Notes: generated by a model from the letters alone, not told the origin. A stretch of DNA of 64,000 bases from DYRB01 sp963709645 (GCA_963709645.1 CAVPXP010000011.1:62001-126000); one strand, 5' to 3'; positions 42,768 to 52,368 are shown, counted from the stretch's first letter. Program-made: numbers and translations.

Positions 42768-43307
42768 CTACTTCTTGAGCGCCCGGACCAGATCCAACAG
42801 GGCCGGGTCGTCCCACTCGCGTTCCCCCGTGGCAACATAGGCGAGCCGCCCGTCGGGGTCCACGACGAAGGTCGTCGGCAGGCCGCGCACCGGATAGCTC
42901 ATCACCACCGTGGAGCTCTCATCCATGGGCAACGGAAACTCGACCTGAGCACTGGCCAGAAATTGCGCGACCGTGTCCGCATCCTCCCCCACGTTGATGG
43001 CGATGAGTCCGATCCCTTCCTTGGAGACCGTCGCGTGGGCGCGCTGCATCGAGGGCATCTCCTCGCGGCAGGGTGGGCACCAGGTCGCCCAGAAGTTGAC
43101 GATGAGGGGCATTCCGCGAAAGTCCACAAGCCGGACGGCCTCACCACCGGGGTCCTTGAGGTCGAAATCGGGGGCCGGTGGACGACCCGGGACGGGCGTA
43201 AGGGTCTGTGGCCCCTCCTTGGCTTCCATCACCGGTGCACCGACGACGACCAGGATGGCAAACGCCAAAACGGTGAGGGTACCCAACAATTTGACAGAGG
43301 CATTCAT
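42768..43307 (-). CDS. TlpA/ResA-type periplasmic thioredoxin
   Basis: A 179-residue thiol-disulfide oxidoreductase anchored or exported by an N-terminal hydrophobic segment (LLGTLTVLAFAILVVVGAP). The thioredoxin fold carries the active site WCPPC in IVNFWATWCPPCREEMPSM and the cis-Pro in VRGLPTTFVVDP. The family keeps cysteines of apocytochrome c or other exported proteins reduced. In a genome rich in c-type cytochromes, a role in haem attachment is plausible. It lies 119 bp upstream of dnaE in the same direction. Confidence 0.92.
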   Translation of the reverse strand: MNASVKLLGTLTVLAFAILVVVGAPVMEAKEGPQTLTPVPGRPPAPDFDLKDPGGEAVRLVDFRGMPLIVNFWATWCPPCREEMPSMQRAHATVSKEGIGLIAINVGEDADTVAQFLASAQVEFPLPMDESSTVVMSYPVRGLPTTFVVDPDGRLAYVATGEREWDDPALLDLVRALKK

Positions 43308-43359
43308 TCGGTATTCGGCTCCAAGATCTCTTCAGGTACAAAGGTCAAGCCACGGAGGA

Positions 43360-43400
43360 CACGCCATTTTCAACGGTGCTAAGCCGTTGGAAATGGCGTG
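43360..43400. repeat. Long palindrome CGCCATTT.CAACGG / CCGTTG.AAATGGCG
   Basis: A 17-bp stem with one mismatch and a 7-nt loop (CACGCCATTT at the left end, AAATGGCGTG at the right), 52 bp upstream of the TlpA-like gene. No T run follows on either strand. It looks like a small mobile or REP-type palindrome, and may be present elsewhere in the genome. Confidence 0.6.
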
Positions 43401-43430
43401 CTCCACGAGTCGCGCCTCGGAGAGCGCGAG

Positions 43431-43460
43431 CTGATTGAAGCCAGGGATGACTTCAATCAG
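43431..43460. repeat. Second palindrome CTGATTGAAG / CTTCAATCAG
   Basis: Perfect 10-bp arms with a 10-nt loop, flanked on both sides by copies of GCGCCTCGGA (43412-43421 and around 43478). Together with the palindrome at 43360 it forms a structured block in the 496-bp gap 43308-43803. The remainder of the gap shows no gene. Confidence 0.55.
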
Positions 43461-43803
43461 CATCTCCCTAGGGGGCGCGCCTCGGAATCCGCGCAGGCCG
43501 GAATTCAGATCGCATCGGGATCCAGGCATTTGTCGGACCCGAGCGGCGACCGAATGGTTCTGGCTGATGCCAGGATGGCGTTGCGCTGGCAGTGGCCCCA
43601 GGTCTGAAGGGGGCCGAAACAGCCGGAGGAAGGCCAACATACCACCACCCGGGTCGCCGAAAAAGTCGGCCCAGCCAGAACGGGGCTGCCGGTGAACGCG
43701 CCGGACCACCACCCGTCCCCCAGTTCGCCCAGCGTTTCTGGGTATACTCTGGTCCGACCGGCATGTCGTACCCATTTCACACCTGGCATGGCGGCAGGAG
43801 TCC

Positions 43804-45201
43804 ATGCGCCAGCTCAACCACCTGAGCGACCGGCTCGATCGGCTGCTTTGGGACACGGACCTGACCCTGCGTCCTTCCTGGCAGGGCCGACTGGTCTTGG
43901 TCGCACGCATGGTGTTCGCCATCGCCCGCGACCTGACCCAGGGCTACCTGACCCTCCAGGCCATGAGCCTGGTCTATACGACCTTGCTCTCCCTGGTACC
44001 GCTTCTCGCGGTGAGCTTTTCCGTGCTCAAGGGGTTCGGGGTCCACAACGAAATCGAGCCCCTGTTGCTCAACGCCCTGGCTCCGCTGGGTGAGCAGGGG
44101 CATGAAATCAGCGCGCGGATCATCGAGTTCGTCGACAAGATGAAGGTTGGGGTCCTCGGCTCGGTGGGCCTCGTGGTGCTGCTCTACACGGTCATCTCGC
44201 TGATCCAGAAGATCGAGCAGGTCTTCAATTACACCTGGCACGTCAACCGTGCCCGGCCCTTCGCGAATCGCTTCAGTCAGTACCTGAGCGTCCTGCTCAT
44301 CGGACCGGTTCTGCTCTTCTCGGCCCTGGCCGTAACCGCGTCCATCAGCCATCACGCCTATGTCCAGTCCGTCATGGCCATCGAGCCCCTGGGCCGCCTG
44401 GTCGAGTTGGCCGGTCGTCTGGCCCCCTATGTGCTAATCTCCCTTGCCTTCGCCTTCGTCTACGTCTTCGTCCCGAACACGCGCGTGCATCTGCGCTCCG
44501 CCCTGATTGGGGCCTTGGTGGCCGGCGTCCTGTGGCAGGGCGTGGGCTGGCTGTTTACCAAGGTCATGGTCGAATCAACCCAGTACGCGGCCATTTATTC
44601 CAGCCTGGCCATCCTGATCCTGTTTATGATCTGGATCTACCTGGCCTGGCTGATCCTGCTGATCGGCGCCAGCGTCGCCTTCTACCACCAGCACCCAGAG
44701 TTTCTCGGTAGTCCAAGCCACGAGCCACAGTTGAGCAACCGCATGAAGGAGCGCCTGGGCCTCTTGGCGGCCGGATACATCGCCCGCGCCTACTACGCCG
44801 GGGACTCGCCCTGGTGCACCGAAACCCTGTCGAAGGCCGTGCATTGCCCCGGCACCACCATGGAGCGGGTCCTGGGGATACTGGAGCACGGCGGCTTTGT
44901 GCTGCGCACAACCGAGGATCCACCCCGTTTCGTTCCGGCGAAGGCCCCAGAGGCCATACCGCTCAAGGCCCTGTTCGACCGGGTGAGATGCTGCGAGGAG
45001 ACTGGGCGCGGCTGCCGCGGCCTCAAACCCCACCCCGGAATCAGCGAGATCGAGCACGCCGTCGATGAGGCCATCGGGCAAGCCCTGGAGGGGCATACCC
45101 TGCGGGACCTGGCCGAGACTCTGGGGACAGAGACCGCAGCAGAGGAGTCCACCGCCAGCGAGGGTATCCGCGGGGATGCCACCGCCCAGAATGCCCTCTG
45201 A
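43804..45201 (+). CDS. YihY/BrkB-family inner-membrane protein with winged-helix-like C-terminus
   Basis: A 465-residue integral membrane protein. The N-terminal 310 residues carry the six-helix YihY/virulence-factor-BrkB fold (YLTLQAMSLVYTTLLSLVPL, FNYTWHVNRARPF, SLAILILFMIWIYLAWLIL). The former name ribonuclease BN for this family is a misnomer. The C-terminal 150 residues are cytoplasmic; the segment GDSPWCTETLSKAVHCPGTT to LEHGGFVLRTTEDP resembles an Rrf2-type winged helix, and the Cys-rich RVRCCEETGRGCRG follows. The start has CAGGAG. Convergent with rnhB. Function is unknown; transport or envelope roles are proposed. Confidence 0.92.
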   Translation: MRQLNHLSDRLDRLLWDTDLTLRPSWQGRLVLVARMVFAIARDLTQGYLTLQAMSLVYTTLLSLVPLLAVSFSVLKGFGVHNEIEPLLLNALAPLGEQGHEISARIIEFVDKMKVGVLGSVGLVVLLYTVISLIQKIEQVFNYTWHVNRARPFANRFSQYLSVLLIGPVLLFSALAVTASISHHAYVQSVMAIEPLGRLVELAGRLAPYVLISLAFAFVYVFVPNTRVHLRSALIGALVAGVLWQGVGWLFTKVMVESTQYAAIYSSLAILILFMIWIYLAWLILLIGASVAFYHQHPEFLGSPSHEPQLSNRMKERLGLLAAGYIARAYYAGDSPWCTETLSKAVHCPGTTMERVLGILEHGGFVLRTTEDPPRFVPAKAPEAIPLKALFDRVRCCEETGRGCRGLKPHPGISEIEHAVDEAIGQALEGHTLRDLAETLGTETAAEESTASEGIRGDATAQNAL

Positions 45202-45214
45202 TGCAGTCCCCAGA

Positions 45215-45781
45215 TCAACCCCCCAGCAACGCCCGCACAGGTCCGAAGCTCCGCCGATGGATCGGGCTTGGCCCAAGACGCTCTAACGCCTCGAGGTGGG
45301 CGGCGGTAGGGTAGCCCTTGTGCCGCGCCAAACCATAGCCGGGGTGGAGCGCGTCCAGGCGCACTAGCTCGCGGTCGCGCGCCTCCTTGGCGAGGATGGA
45401 GGCAGCGCTGATCGCCGCAACACGCGCATCGCCCCCGACGATAGCCCTGGCCAGGCATCCGAAGTCCGGACAGCGGTTACCGTCTACCAGAACCTCCTGG
45501 GGCGCGACCGTCAGGGCGGAGACGGCGCGGCGCATGGCAAGCAGCGTCGCCTGCAGGATATTGAGGGCGTCGATCTCGGCCACCTCGGCCCAGGCGACGG
45601 CCCAGGCGATGGCCCTGTGCTGGATCTCGCCCTCCAGCCCTGCCCGGCGCGCAGGGCTCAGGCGTTTCGAGTCGTCCAGACCCAAGATCGGCGAGGCCGG
45701 GTCGAGGATCACCGCGGCAGCGGCCACGGGCCCGGCCAGCGGACCGCGGCCGGCCTCATCCACCCCGGCGACCCACCGCAT
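45215..45781 (-). CDS. rnhB: Ribonuclease HII
   Basis: Cleaves RNA in RNA-DNA hybrids and at single embedded ribonucleotides. 188 residues with the catalytic VDEAGRGPLAGPV (Asp, Glu), GLDDSKRLSPARR, the third Asp in VLVDGNRCP, and KEARDRELVRLDALHPGY. ATG 45781 overlaps the lpxB stop; a TTG two codons upstream is possible. Last gene of the lpx run. Confidence 0.95.
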   Translation of the reverse strand: MRWVAGVDEAGRGPLAGPVAAAAVILDPASPILGLDDSKRLSPARRAGLEGEIQHRAIAWAVAWAEVAEIDALNILQATLLAMRRAVSALTVAPQEVLVDGNRCPDFGCLARAIVGGDARVAAISAASILAKEARDRELVRLDALHPGYGLARHKGYPTAAHLEALERLGPSPIHRRSFGPVRALLGG

Positions 45782-45783
45782 GC

Positions 45784-47028
45784 TCAAGCGGGGGGCCGCT
45801 CCTCGTCCCCTGTCGCAGACGCGGATAGAGGTCCCAAGTCCTTGGAGTCTTGCTCCCCCGGCCGGCGCTCCAAGCCAGCTGCCGCCCCTGCGCCGATCAG
45901 CTCGAGCACCGCCTTCGCGGCCTGCTGGGCCGCGTTGTGCCGCATCCCCTCGTGGATCCGGGTGTACTCGACCTGAATGCGGGCTACCCGCGGAGGATCG
46001 TCGAGGAAGGCAAGCAGTGCCGAGGCCAACAGGTCCGGTCGGCAGCGCCCCTGGAGGAACTCGGGGGCCAGCCCGCGTCCGGCCAGGAGGTTGGCCAGGG
46101 CCACATAGGGGACCTTGACCAAGCGGAGCTGCTTGACTAGGTGGTAGGTGATGGGGTGGACCCGGTACCCGACCACCATCGGGCGCTTGAGGAGCAGCCC
46201 CTCCAGGGTGGCGGTCCCGGAGGCGGTGAGCACCACGTCTGAGGCCGCCAGGACCTCCTGGCTGCGGCCGTCTATCAAGGTGATCGGCAGGTTCGGTGCC
46301 TCGCGGGCCACGGCGGCCTCGAATACCCGGCGCAGCCGGGCATTAACGAGGGGGGTCGCGAAGCGCAGCCCGGGGCGTTCCTGATGACAGCGCCGTGCAG
46401 CTTGGAGAAAGGGGCGTGCGAGATTCTCCACCTCGCCGGCCCGACTACCGGGGAGGATGGCGATCACCTCGCCCTCGACCGGGAGCCCAAAGGCGACCCG
46501 TGCCGCGGCCTGATCGACCCTGAGCGGAATCTCGTCGGCAAGGGGGTGGCCCACATACCGGGCGGGCACCCCATGGCGGAGCAGGAACTCCTCCTCGAAC
46601 GGAAAAATGCAGAGCATCAGATCCACGGCCCGACGGATGCCCTTGACCCGCCCGGCCCGCCAGGCCCAGACCGTTGGCGCCACCAGGTGCACGGTGCGGA
46701 TACCCGCCGCCCGCAGATGCCGCTCAAGCCCAAGGTTGAAATCCGGGGCGTCCACGCCGATAAAGACGTCGGGCCTATGTTCAAGGAAATGCCGACCCAG
46801 GTCGCGGCGAATGCCCAACAGCTCCCGCAGGTGGCGGATGACCTCCGTAAGCCCCATGACGGAAAGCCGCTCCATGTCGACCAGGGTTTCGCACCCAACC
46901 TCCTGCATGCGCGGCCCCGCCACCCCCACGAACCGGGCGTCGGGCATGCGTAGACGCAGCTCGCGGACCACGGCCGCACCCAGCATGTCGCCGGAGACCT
47001 CATTGGCAACGATGGCGAAGGTGCGCAT
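45784..47028 (-). CDS. lpxB: Lipid-A-disaccharide synthase
   Basis: Joins UDP-diacylglucosamine and lipid X to the lipid-A disaccharide at the inner membrane. 414 residues with the GT-B motifs VANEVSGDMLGA, FIGVDAPDFNLGLER, VAPTVWAWRAGRVKGI, ILPGSRAGEVENL and TASGTATLEGLLLKRPMVV. A C-terminal tail of about 30 polar residues exceeds the usual length. The ATG overlaps the lpxA stop (ATGA). Confidence 0.96.
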   Translation of the reverse strand: MRTFAIVANEVSGDMLGAAVVRELRLRMPDARFVGVAGPRMQEVGCETLVDMERLSVMGLTEVIRHLRELLGIRRDLGRHFLEHRPDVFIGVDAPDFNLGLERHLRAAGIRTVHLVAPTVWAWRAGRVKGIRRAVDLMLCIFPFEEEFLLRHGVPARYVGHPLADEIPLRVDQAAARVAFGLPVEGEVIAILPGSRAGEVENLARPFLQAARRCHQERPGLRFATPLVNARLRRVFEAAVAREAPNLPITLIDGRSQEVLAASDVVLTASGTATLEGLLLKRPMVVGYRVHPITYHLVKQLRLVKVPYVALANLLAGRGLAPEFLQGRCRPDLLASALLAFLDDPPRVARIQVEYTRIHEGMRHNAAQQAAKAVLELIGAGAAAGLERRPGEQDSKDLGPLSASATGDEERPPA

Positions 47029-47822
47029 CAGCGCACGATGCTGCGGGTGCTGTTGGCGATGAAGTCCGCCAAGGATGTCAGCTCGGGGCAGGTCATGGAC
47101 ATCTCGCGAATGGCGGCAAGGGCATCCGCGAGTTTGAGGTTGGAGGTGTAGAGGCGCCGGTAGGCGCGCCGGATCAGGGTGATGGCCTCGTCGCTGAAGC
47201 CGCGCCGTTTGAGCCCCTCGCTGTTGATGCCCCGCGGTACCGCCGGATTTCCGCCCACAGTCACGTAGGTCGGAACATCGCGCGCGATCACCGAGCCCAT
47301 GGCGCAGAAGCTGTGGGCCCCAATTTGGCAGAACTGGTGGATCAGGGTGAAGCCGCCAAGGATGGCCCAGTCCTCCACGCGCACATGCCCGCCCAGCGAG
47401 GCGGCGTTGGCCATGATGACATGGTCACCGATGCGGCAATCGTGTGCGACGTGGGTGTAGGCCATCAAGAGGTTGTCGCTACCGATGCAGGTGACACCGG
47501 CATCTTGGACGGTACCGCGGTGGATGGTGGCACCCTCACGGACCACGTTGCGGTCGCCCATGGTCAGGCGCGTTTCCTCCCCTCCGTACTTCTTGTCCTG
47601 GGGGTCCTCGCCCACCGAGGCGAACTGGAAAATGCGGTTGTCCCGCCCGATGTCGCTCGGCCCCCGTACCACGACGTGGGGCCCGATGAGGGTCCCCCGC
47701 CCGATGCGCACCCCGGGCCCTACGATGCTGAAAGGGCCTACCTCGACCCCCGCCTCCAGCTTGGCGTCCGAGTCGATGATGGCACTCGGGTGGATCAAGC
47801 TCAGAATTCCCGCGCCGTGCAC
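47028..47822 (-). CDS. lpxA: UDP-GlcNAc acyltransferase
   Basis: First step of lipid-A synthesis. Left-handed beta-helix of hexapeptide repeats (IDSDAKLEAGVEVGPFSIVG and onward), catalytic His in YTHVAHDCRIGDHV, and the C-terminal helical bundle (RGFSDEAITLIRRAYRRLY). The start is uncertain: GTG 47822 overlaps fabZ by 22 bp, whereas a TTG at 47798 begins just after the fabZ stop and fits the family N-terminus (LIHPSAIID). Confidence 0.95.
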   Translation of the reverse strand: MHGAGILSLIHPSAIIDSDAKLEAGVEVGPFSIVGPGVRIGRGTLIGPHVVVRGPSDIGRDNRIFQFASVGEDPQDKKYGGEETRLTMGDRNVVREGATIHRGTVQDAGVTCIGSDNLLMAYTHVAHDCRIGDHVIMANAASLGGHVRVEDWAILGGFTLIHQFCQIGAHSFCAMGSVIARDVPTYVTVGGNPAVPRGINSEGLKRRGFSDEAITLIRRAYRRLYTSNLKLADALAAIREMSMTCPELTSLADFIANSTRSIVR

Positions 47823-48232
47823 ATGATGTCGGCACTTGCGACCAGCTTCTCTGAAACGTAGGCGTCTCCGTGGAACTTCCAGATCGCTCGGCGGACGGCT
47901 TGCAGTTGGACCTTGAGGATGAGCTGGTCGCCGGGCTCGACAGGCCGCTTGAAGCGCGCGTTGTCGATGCCGACGAAGTAGTACAGCTTGTGGCCCACCT
48001 CGTCGGGCCGCGACGCCATGGCCAAGAGGCCGGTTGCCTGAGCCAGTGCCTCGACGATCAAGACCCCCGGCATGACGGGGCGAACAGGGAAGTGCCCCGC
48101 GAAATACGGCTCATTGAAGGTGACGTTCTTCAGGGCGGTCAGGTGCGACTCGGGCTCGAACTCCAGCACCCGGTCGACGAGGAGAAAGGGATAGCGGTGC
48201 GGCAGCAGGTCCAGCACCTTGTGAATATCCAT
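47801..48232 (-). CDS. fabZ: 3-hydroxyacyl-ACP dehydratase FabZ
   Basis: Dehydration step of fatty-acid elongation; competes with LpxA/LpxD for 3-hydroxyacyl-ACP, which explains its place in the lpx operon. 143 residues, hot-dog fold, with IHKVLDLLPHRYPFLLVDRV, the catalytic His in YFAGHFPVRPVMPG and Glu in VLIVEALAQATG. ATG 48232 is chosen from homology; GGAGGTG lies a little far upstream. Confidence 0.95.
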   Translation of the reverse strand: MDIHKVLDLLPHRYPFLLVDRVLEFEPESHLTALKNVTFNEPYFAGHFPVRPVMPGVLIVEALAQATGLLAMASRPDEVGHKLYYFVGIDNARFKRPVEPGDQLILKVQLQAVRRAIWKFHGDAYVSEKLVASADIMCTAREF

Positions 48233-48304
48233 TGTGCTCAAGGTCACCTCCAATGGGGTGGGACGGACAACAGGGCCAAGCGGTGCGCCTGCCGGCGCCA
48301 GCAC

Positions 48305-49351
48305 TCAGTCCCCATCCTGCCCCAACGGTTGATCGTTCTTTTCGAGTTGTTCTTCGAGGCGCTTGAGCCTGCGGGCAAGGTCCTCCAGGTGCCGGAACCG
48401 CACCACGGCGCGGCGCCACTCGGCGCTCGGCATGGCGGGAATCCCGCTGCTGTAGACACCTGGATCTGTAAAGGAGCGGGTCACCATGGCCATACCCGTG
48501 AAGTGGACGTCGTCGCCAATCTCCAGGTGGCCTGCCATACCCACAGCCCCAGCGACGGTGCAATTGCGACCGATGCGCGTCGAGCCCGAGATCCCCGAGC
48601 AAGCGGCCATGGCCGTGTTCTCGCCGATATGGACGTTGTGGCCGATCTGAATCAGGTTATCGATTTTGACCCCATCCGCGATGACCGTGTCCCTCAGGGA
48701 CCCGCGGTCCACGGAACTGTTGACGCCGATCTCCACATCGTCGCCCAGAATTGCACGGCCAAGCTGCGGGACCCGCAGCCAGCGATGGCCCTCCCGGGCA
48801 AACCCAAACCCTTCACGACCGATGACGCAACCAGGATGCAACAGAGCACGCTTGCCGACGATGGTCCCCTCACACAGGGTCACCCGGCCCACCAGACGGC
48901 TGTCCTCCCCGATCCGGCAGCGCGACCCGATGAGCGAGCCGGGACCGACAAAGACCCGCGGGCCAATCTCGGCGCCACCCTCCACCACGCTGAGCGGACC
49001 AATCCAGGCGCTTTGATCGATGCGTGCATCGTCCGCGATGACGGCGCTGGGGTGCCGGCCGCCGACCACAGGCGCCGGAGGATGCAGCAGGCGTGCCGCA
49101 AGGGCGAACGTCAGGTGGGGGTCCTGGCTGACCAGGGCTGCGACGGGACAATCAGCGAGATCGCCGACGCGGAGGATCACTGCCCCGGCGCGGGTCCGCT
49201 TCAGGTCCCGGCGGAACTTCGGATCGGCCAGAAAGGCAATGCTCGAGCGGTCGGCATCGGCCAGTTCGGCCACCCGGCTCACCCGCAGATCTAGGTCGCC
49301 GTGCAGGTCAGCGCCCAGCCCTGCGGCCAGGTCTCTCAGCGTCATCTCCAT
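48305..49351 (-). CDS. lpxD: UDP-3-O-acylglucosamine N-acyltransferase
   Basis: Third acylation step of lipid-A synthesis. 348 residues: N-terminal uridine-binding domain (IAFLADPKFRRDLKRTRAGA), hexapeptide beta-helix, catalytic His in IQIGHNVHIGENTAMA, and a C-terminal helix (HLEDLARRLKRLEEQLEK) forming the trimer coil and ACP contact. Start at 49351; Met3 is an alternative. Confidence 0.96.
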   Translation of the reverse strand: MEMTLRDLAAGLGADLHGDLDLRVSRVAELADADRSSIAFLADPKFRRDLKRTRAGAVILRVGDLADCPVAALVSQDPHLTFALAARLLHPPAPVVGGRHPSAVIADDARIDQSAWIGPLSVVEGGAEIGPRVFVGPGSLIGSRCRIGEDSRLVGRVTLCEGTIVGKRALLHPGCVIGREGFGFAREGHRWLRVPQLGRAILGDDVEIGVNSSVDRGSLRDTVIADGVKIDNLIQIGHNVHIGENTAMAACSGISGSTRIGRNCTVAGAVGMAGHLEIGDDVHFTGMAMVTRSFTDPGVYSSGIPAMPSAEWRRAVVRFRHLEDLARRLKRLEEQLEKNDQPLGQDGD

Positions 49352-49396
49352 CGCAATGCTCAGCGCACCCCCGGACGGGCGAATCGGTCGAAGGGG

Positions 49397-49927
49397 CTAC
49401 TTGTGTTTGAACTTGCTTTGCAGCCGTTCGATCACCTGCGCGGAGATGTCGATGCGCTCGCTGAAATACACCACACCCTCACTGACAATAAGGTCCATCT
49501 TCTCCTCCTTTGCGACCTCCTGGACCACTTCGCGCACCTGCTGGACCAGTTTGGTGCGCAGCTCGTTCTGGCGGAGGGCGAAATCCTCCTGGAACTCCGC
49601 CTTCGCATACTTCACCTTGCGATCACGGGTGCGGATGTCATTCTGAAGACGGGCAATCTCCTCCTCACTCATGAGGGGACCGTCGCGCTCCAAGTTCTTC
49701 TTAAGCTCGTCGAGCTTGGCCTGTTGGTCTCGAAGTGCTCGTTCGCGGTCGGCAATCTCGTCCTGCAAGGCTTTGCGCGCCGCCTCATACTGGGGCGACT
49801 GCTCGACGACCCGCTCCGGATCGATCACGCCGATCTTGTAATCCAACGCGTTGCAGCTGCCCGCCGACAGCAGCAGGATGGCGAACATCAGGGATTCGGG
49901 TCTGACCCATTTGGCGTTGCCCCGCAT
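49397..49927 (-). CDS. skp: OmpH/Skp periplasmic chaperone
   Basis: Holds unfolded outer-membrane proteins on their way to BamA. 176 residues: signal peptide (about 1-27), then two long helices forming the jellyfish-like tentacles (YEAARKALQDEIADRERALR through RTKLVQQVREVVQEVAKEEK) and the beta-strand end LIVSEGVVYFSERIDIS. ATG 49927 has a GGGGAAGAG site. 14 bp downstream of bamA. Confidence 0.93.
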   Translation of the reverse strand: MRGNAKWVRPESLMFAILLLSAGSCNALDYKIGVIDPERVVEQSPQYEAARKALQDEIADRERALRDQQAKLDELKKNLERDGPLMSEEEIARLQNDIRTRDRKVKYAKAEFQEDFALRQNELRTKLVQQVREVVQEVAKEEKMDLIVSEGVVYFSERIDISAQVIERLQSKFKHK

Positions 49928-49941
49928 GGCTCTTCCCCGCC

Positions 49942-52251
49942 CTAAAAGGCCTGGCCGAAGGTGAACTGGAACACCTGGGTGTTGTCATCTTCCTGCTTGT
50001 TCAGCGGATAGGCCAGGCTGATGGAGAGGGCCCCCACCGGCGACAACCATGCCACAGACAAGCCGGTGGAGTACCGCAGATCGCTCAGGCTGAAGCCGGT
50101 CGGTGCGACCAAGTCTGTGTCCGAGGTCTCCCACACGTTACCGAAGTCGAAGAAGAGGCCGAGACGCAGGGTCTTGGCGAAGTCGCCATCGACGGGCGGC
50201 GGGGCAAACAACTCTACGCTCCCGACCATCTTCAGATTGCCGCCCACCGTCGCGTAGTCTGGGTTGGTCTCGCGCGGGCCCAGGCTGCTTGCTTCGTAGC
50301 CACGGACCGACTGCGGCCCACCTGCGAAGAAATTCTCAAAGAAGGGCAGTGCGGTGAGGTCGCCGTAGCCGCCCCCATAGCCGACATCGCCCCTAGCGGA
50401 AAGGGTGAACCTGCGGGTCAGCGGGATATAGCTACGCCCCCTATAGGTCAGCTTATAGTACGTCAGATCGCTGCCGGGGACCGCCACCTCCGCTAGCAAA
50501 ATATTGAGATTGCCATCGGTGGGGAATATGGCGGTATCCCGGGTATCGCTGGTGTAACTCGTACTCAGGATGACGTCGTTGAACTTGTCGCCGTTCTGCG
50601 CGATGAAGTCCTGGGCCAGGACGTCGTCGCCGGTCTGCAATTGCGTGTACTGGTAACGCAAGCCGAGCCCAGCCCTGCTCGTGTCGGTGATGGGCAGACC
50701 GAAGTTCATGCCAAGTACGCCCACGTCCGTCGTGTAGCGCGCGCCTACCAACTGGTCGAAGTCGGTGGTCTGATACGATGCCTCGAACCCCCGACTGATG
50801 CCGTCCACCGTGTAGTAGGGGTTATCGAAGGCCAGGCGATACAGCTGACTCGTCTGGCTGTTGTTGAAGGCGAACGCGAGTCGCTTACCGCTGCCCAGGA
50901 AGTTGTTTTGAGTTACGCTGGCGTTGAACAGGAAGCCACCGGACTGGGAATAGCCAATACCCGCGGCCAAGTTGCCAGAGGCCTTTTCGGTGACGGCGAC
51001 ATTTACGTCCACCTGATCCGCAGAGCCCGGCACGGCTGGGGTCTCGATATTGACCTCCTCGAAATAGCCGAGGCGCTTCAGTCGCTCGCGCGACTTCTTC
51101 ACCAGATCGGTGGAAAACCAGGCCGTCTCGAGCTGGCGCATCTCCCTGCGCAGCACCTCGTCGCGCGTCCTGGTATTACCTTTCATATTGACCCGCCGGA
51201 CATAGACGCGCTTGCCTGGATCCACGAAAAAGGTCACCGCAACCTGCTTCTTCTCGTCGTCAATATCCGGGATGTTATTGACGTTGGCAAAGGCATAGCC
51301 CTCGTTCCCGAGCAACCCTGAAATCCGTTCCGAGCTCTCGGTGGTTGTGGCGCGGGAGAAGGCGTCCCCGCGACGCAGGTGAATCAGGGGAAACAGCTTT
51401 TCGGCAGGCACGGTAGGCTCACCTGCCAGCTTGATGTCGCTGACGGTGTAGACACCACCCTCCGATATCACGACGGTGATGTAGATGTCCTTCTTGTCGG
51501 CGCTGATAGACACCTGAGTCGATTTGATGTCGAAGCGGATGTAACCGCGATCCAGGTAATAGGAGCGCAATGTCTCCAGGTCGCCGGCCAGCTTCTGCTT
51601 GGAGTATTGATCGTTCTTCGAATAGAACGAGTACCAACGGTGGGTGCCCAGTTTGAACTGGCCGAGCAGTTCGTTTTCGCTGAAGGCTTCGTTGCCGATG
51701 ATGTTGATCTGCTTGATGCGCGCCGTCAGGCCCTCGGTAATTTCGATGCGCACGGCCACCCGGTTGCGCTCCAGCGGAGAGACCGTAGACTCGATGCGCA
51801 CCCCGTACTTACCGAGGGCGAAATACTGTTTCTTGAGCTCCTGCTCGATACGGTCGAGGATCGAGCGATTGAAAACCCTGCCCTCCGCCAACCCAATGTC
51901 CTTCAACCCCTTCTTGAGGTCGTCCTCTTTGACATCGTTGTTGCCGGTGATCTTGATCTCGGCAATTGCCGGACGCTCCTGTACCGACACGACCAGCACG
52001 GTCCCGTCGCGCTCCACCCGCACGTCGTTGAAGAAGCCCGTCTGGTAAAGGGATCGGATGATGGAGGCGGTAACATCGTCCCCGACGCTATCCCCAACCT
52101 GTACCGGCATGTAGTTGAAGACGGTGCCCGGGGCAATGCGCTGCAACCCCTCCACGCGGATATCGGAGATCTTGAAGACGTCGCCGTACGCGGCCCAGGA
52201 AATTGCCAGCAGGACCAGGAAGGTCGCGAGACGGCCCCGGGCGGCCGCCAT
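49942..52251 (-). CDS. bamA: Outer-membrane assembly factor BamA
   Basis: Central component of the Bam complex that inserts beta-barrels into the outer membrane. About 769 residues: signal peptide, five POTRA domains (the first begins VFKISDIRVEGLQRIAPGTV), then a 16-strand barrel with the loop-6 motif SVRGYEASSLGPR and a C-terminal Phe (FTFGQAF). The ATG at 52251 gives a normal signal peptide; a TTG at 52290 would add 13 residues. Confidence 0.97.
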   Translation of the reverse strand: MAAARGRLATFLVLLAISWAAYGDVFKISDIRVEGLQRIAPGTVFNYMPVQVGDSVGDDVTASIIRSLYQTGFFNDVRVERDGTVLVVSVQERPAIAEIKITGNNDVKEDDLKKGLKDIGLAEGRVFNRSILDRIEQELKKQYFALGKYGVRIESTVSPLERNRVAVRIEITEGLTARIKQINIIGNEAFSENELLGQFKLGTHRWYSFYSKNDQYSKQKLAGDLETLRSYYLDRGYIRFDIKSTQVSISADKKDIYITVVISEGGVYTVSDIKLAGEPTVPAEKLFPLIHLRRGDAFSRATTTESSERISGLLGNEGYAFANVNNIPDIDDEKKQVAVTFFVDPGKRVYVRRVNMKGNTRTRDEVLRREMRQLETAWFSTDLVKKSRERLKRLGYFEEVNIETPAVPGSADQVDVNVAVTEKASGNLAAGIGYSQSGGFLFNASVTQNNFLGSGKRLAFAFNNSQTSQLYRLAFDNPYYTVDGISRGFEASYQTTDFDQLVGARYTTDVGVLGMNFGLPITDTSRAGLGLRYQYTQLQTGDDVLAQDFIAQNGDKFNDVILSTSYTSDTRDTAIFPTDGNLNILLAEVAVPGSDLTYYKLTYRGRSYIPLTRRFTLSARGDVGYGGGYGDLTALPFFENFFAGGPQSVRGYEASSLGPRETNPDYATVGGNLKMVGSVELFAPPPVDGDFAKTLRLGLFFDFGNVWETSDTDLVAPTGFSLSDLRYSTGLSVAWLSPVGALSISLAYPLNKQEDDNTQVFQFTFGQAF

Positions 52252-52368
52252 CGGTACCGCGCGGATTCGGACCGAAAGTGCTGTGAGCAAAAGGACCCCC
52301 TGAAGTGTCTAGCACCGCGGCCGCGGCGGCCTGCGTTAAGGGCCGGTAGTATAAGGGAACGGCCCTCG

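Noticed and set aside
43743..43748. Promoter of the BrkB/YihY gene based on TATACT
   Set aside because: A good -10 hexamer but no -35 element at acceptable spacing and no extended -10; not enough to call.
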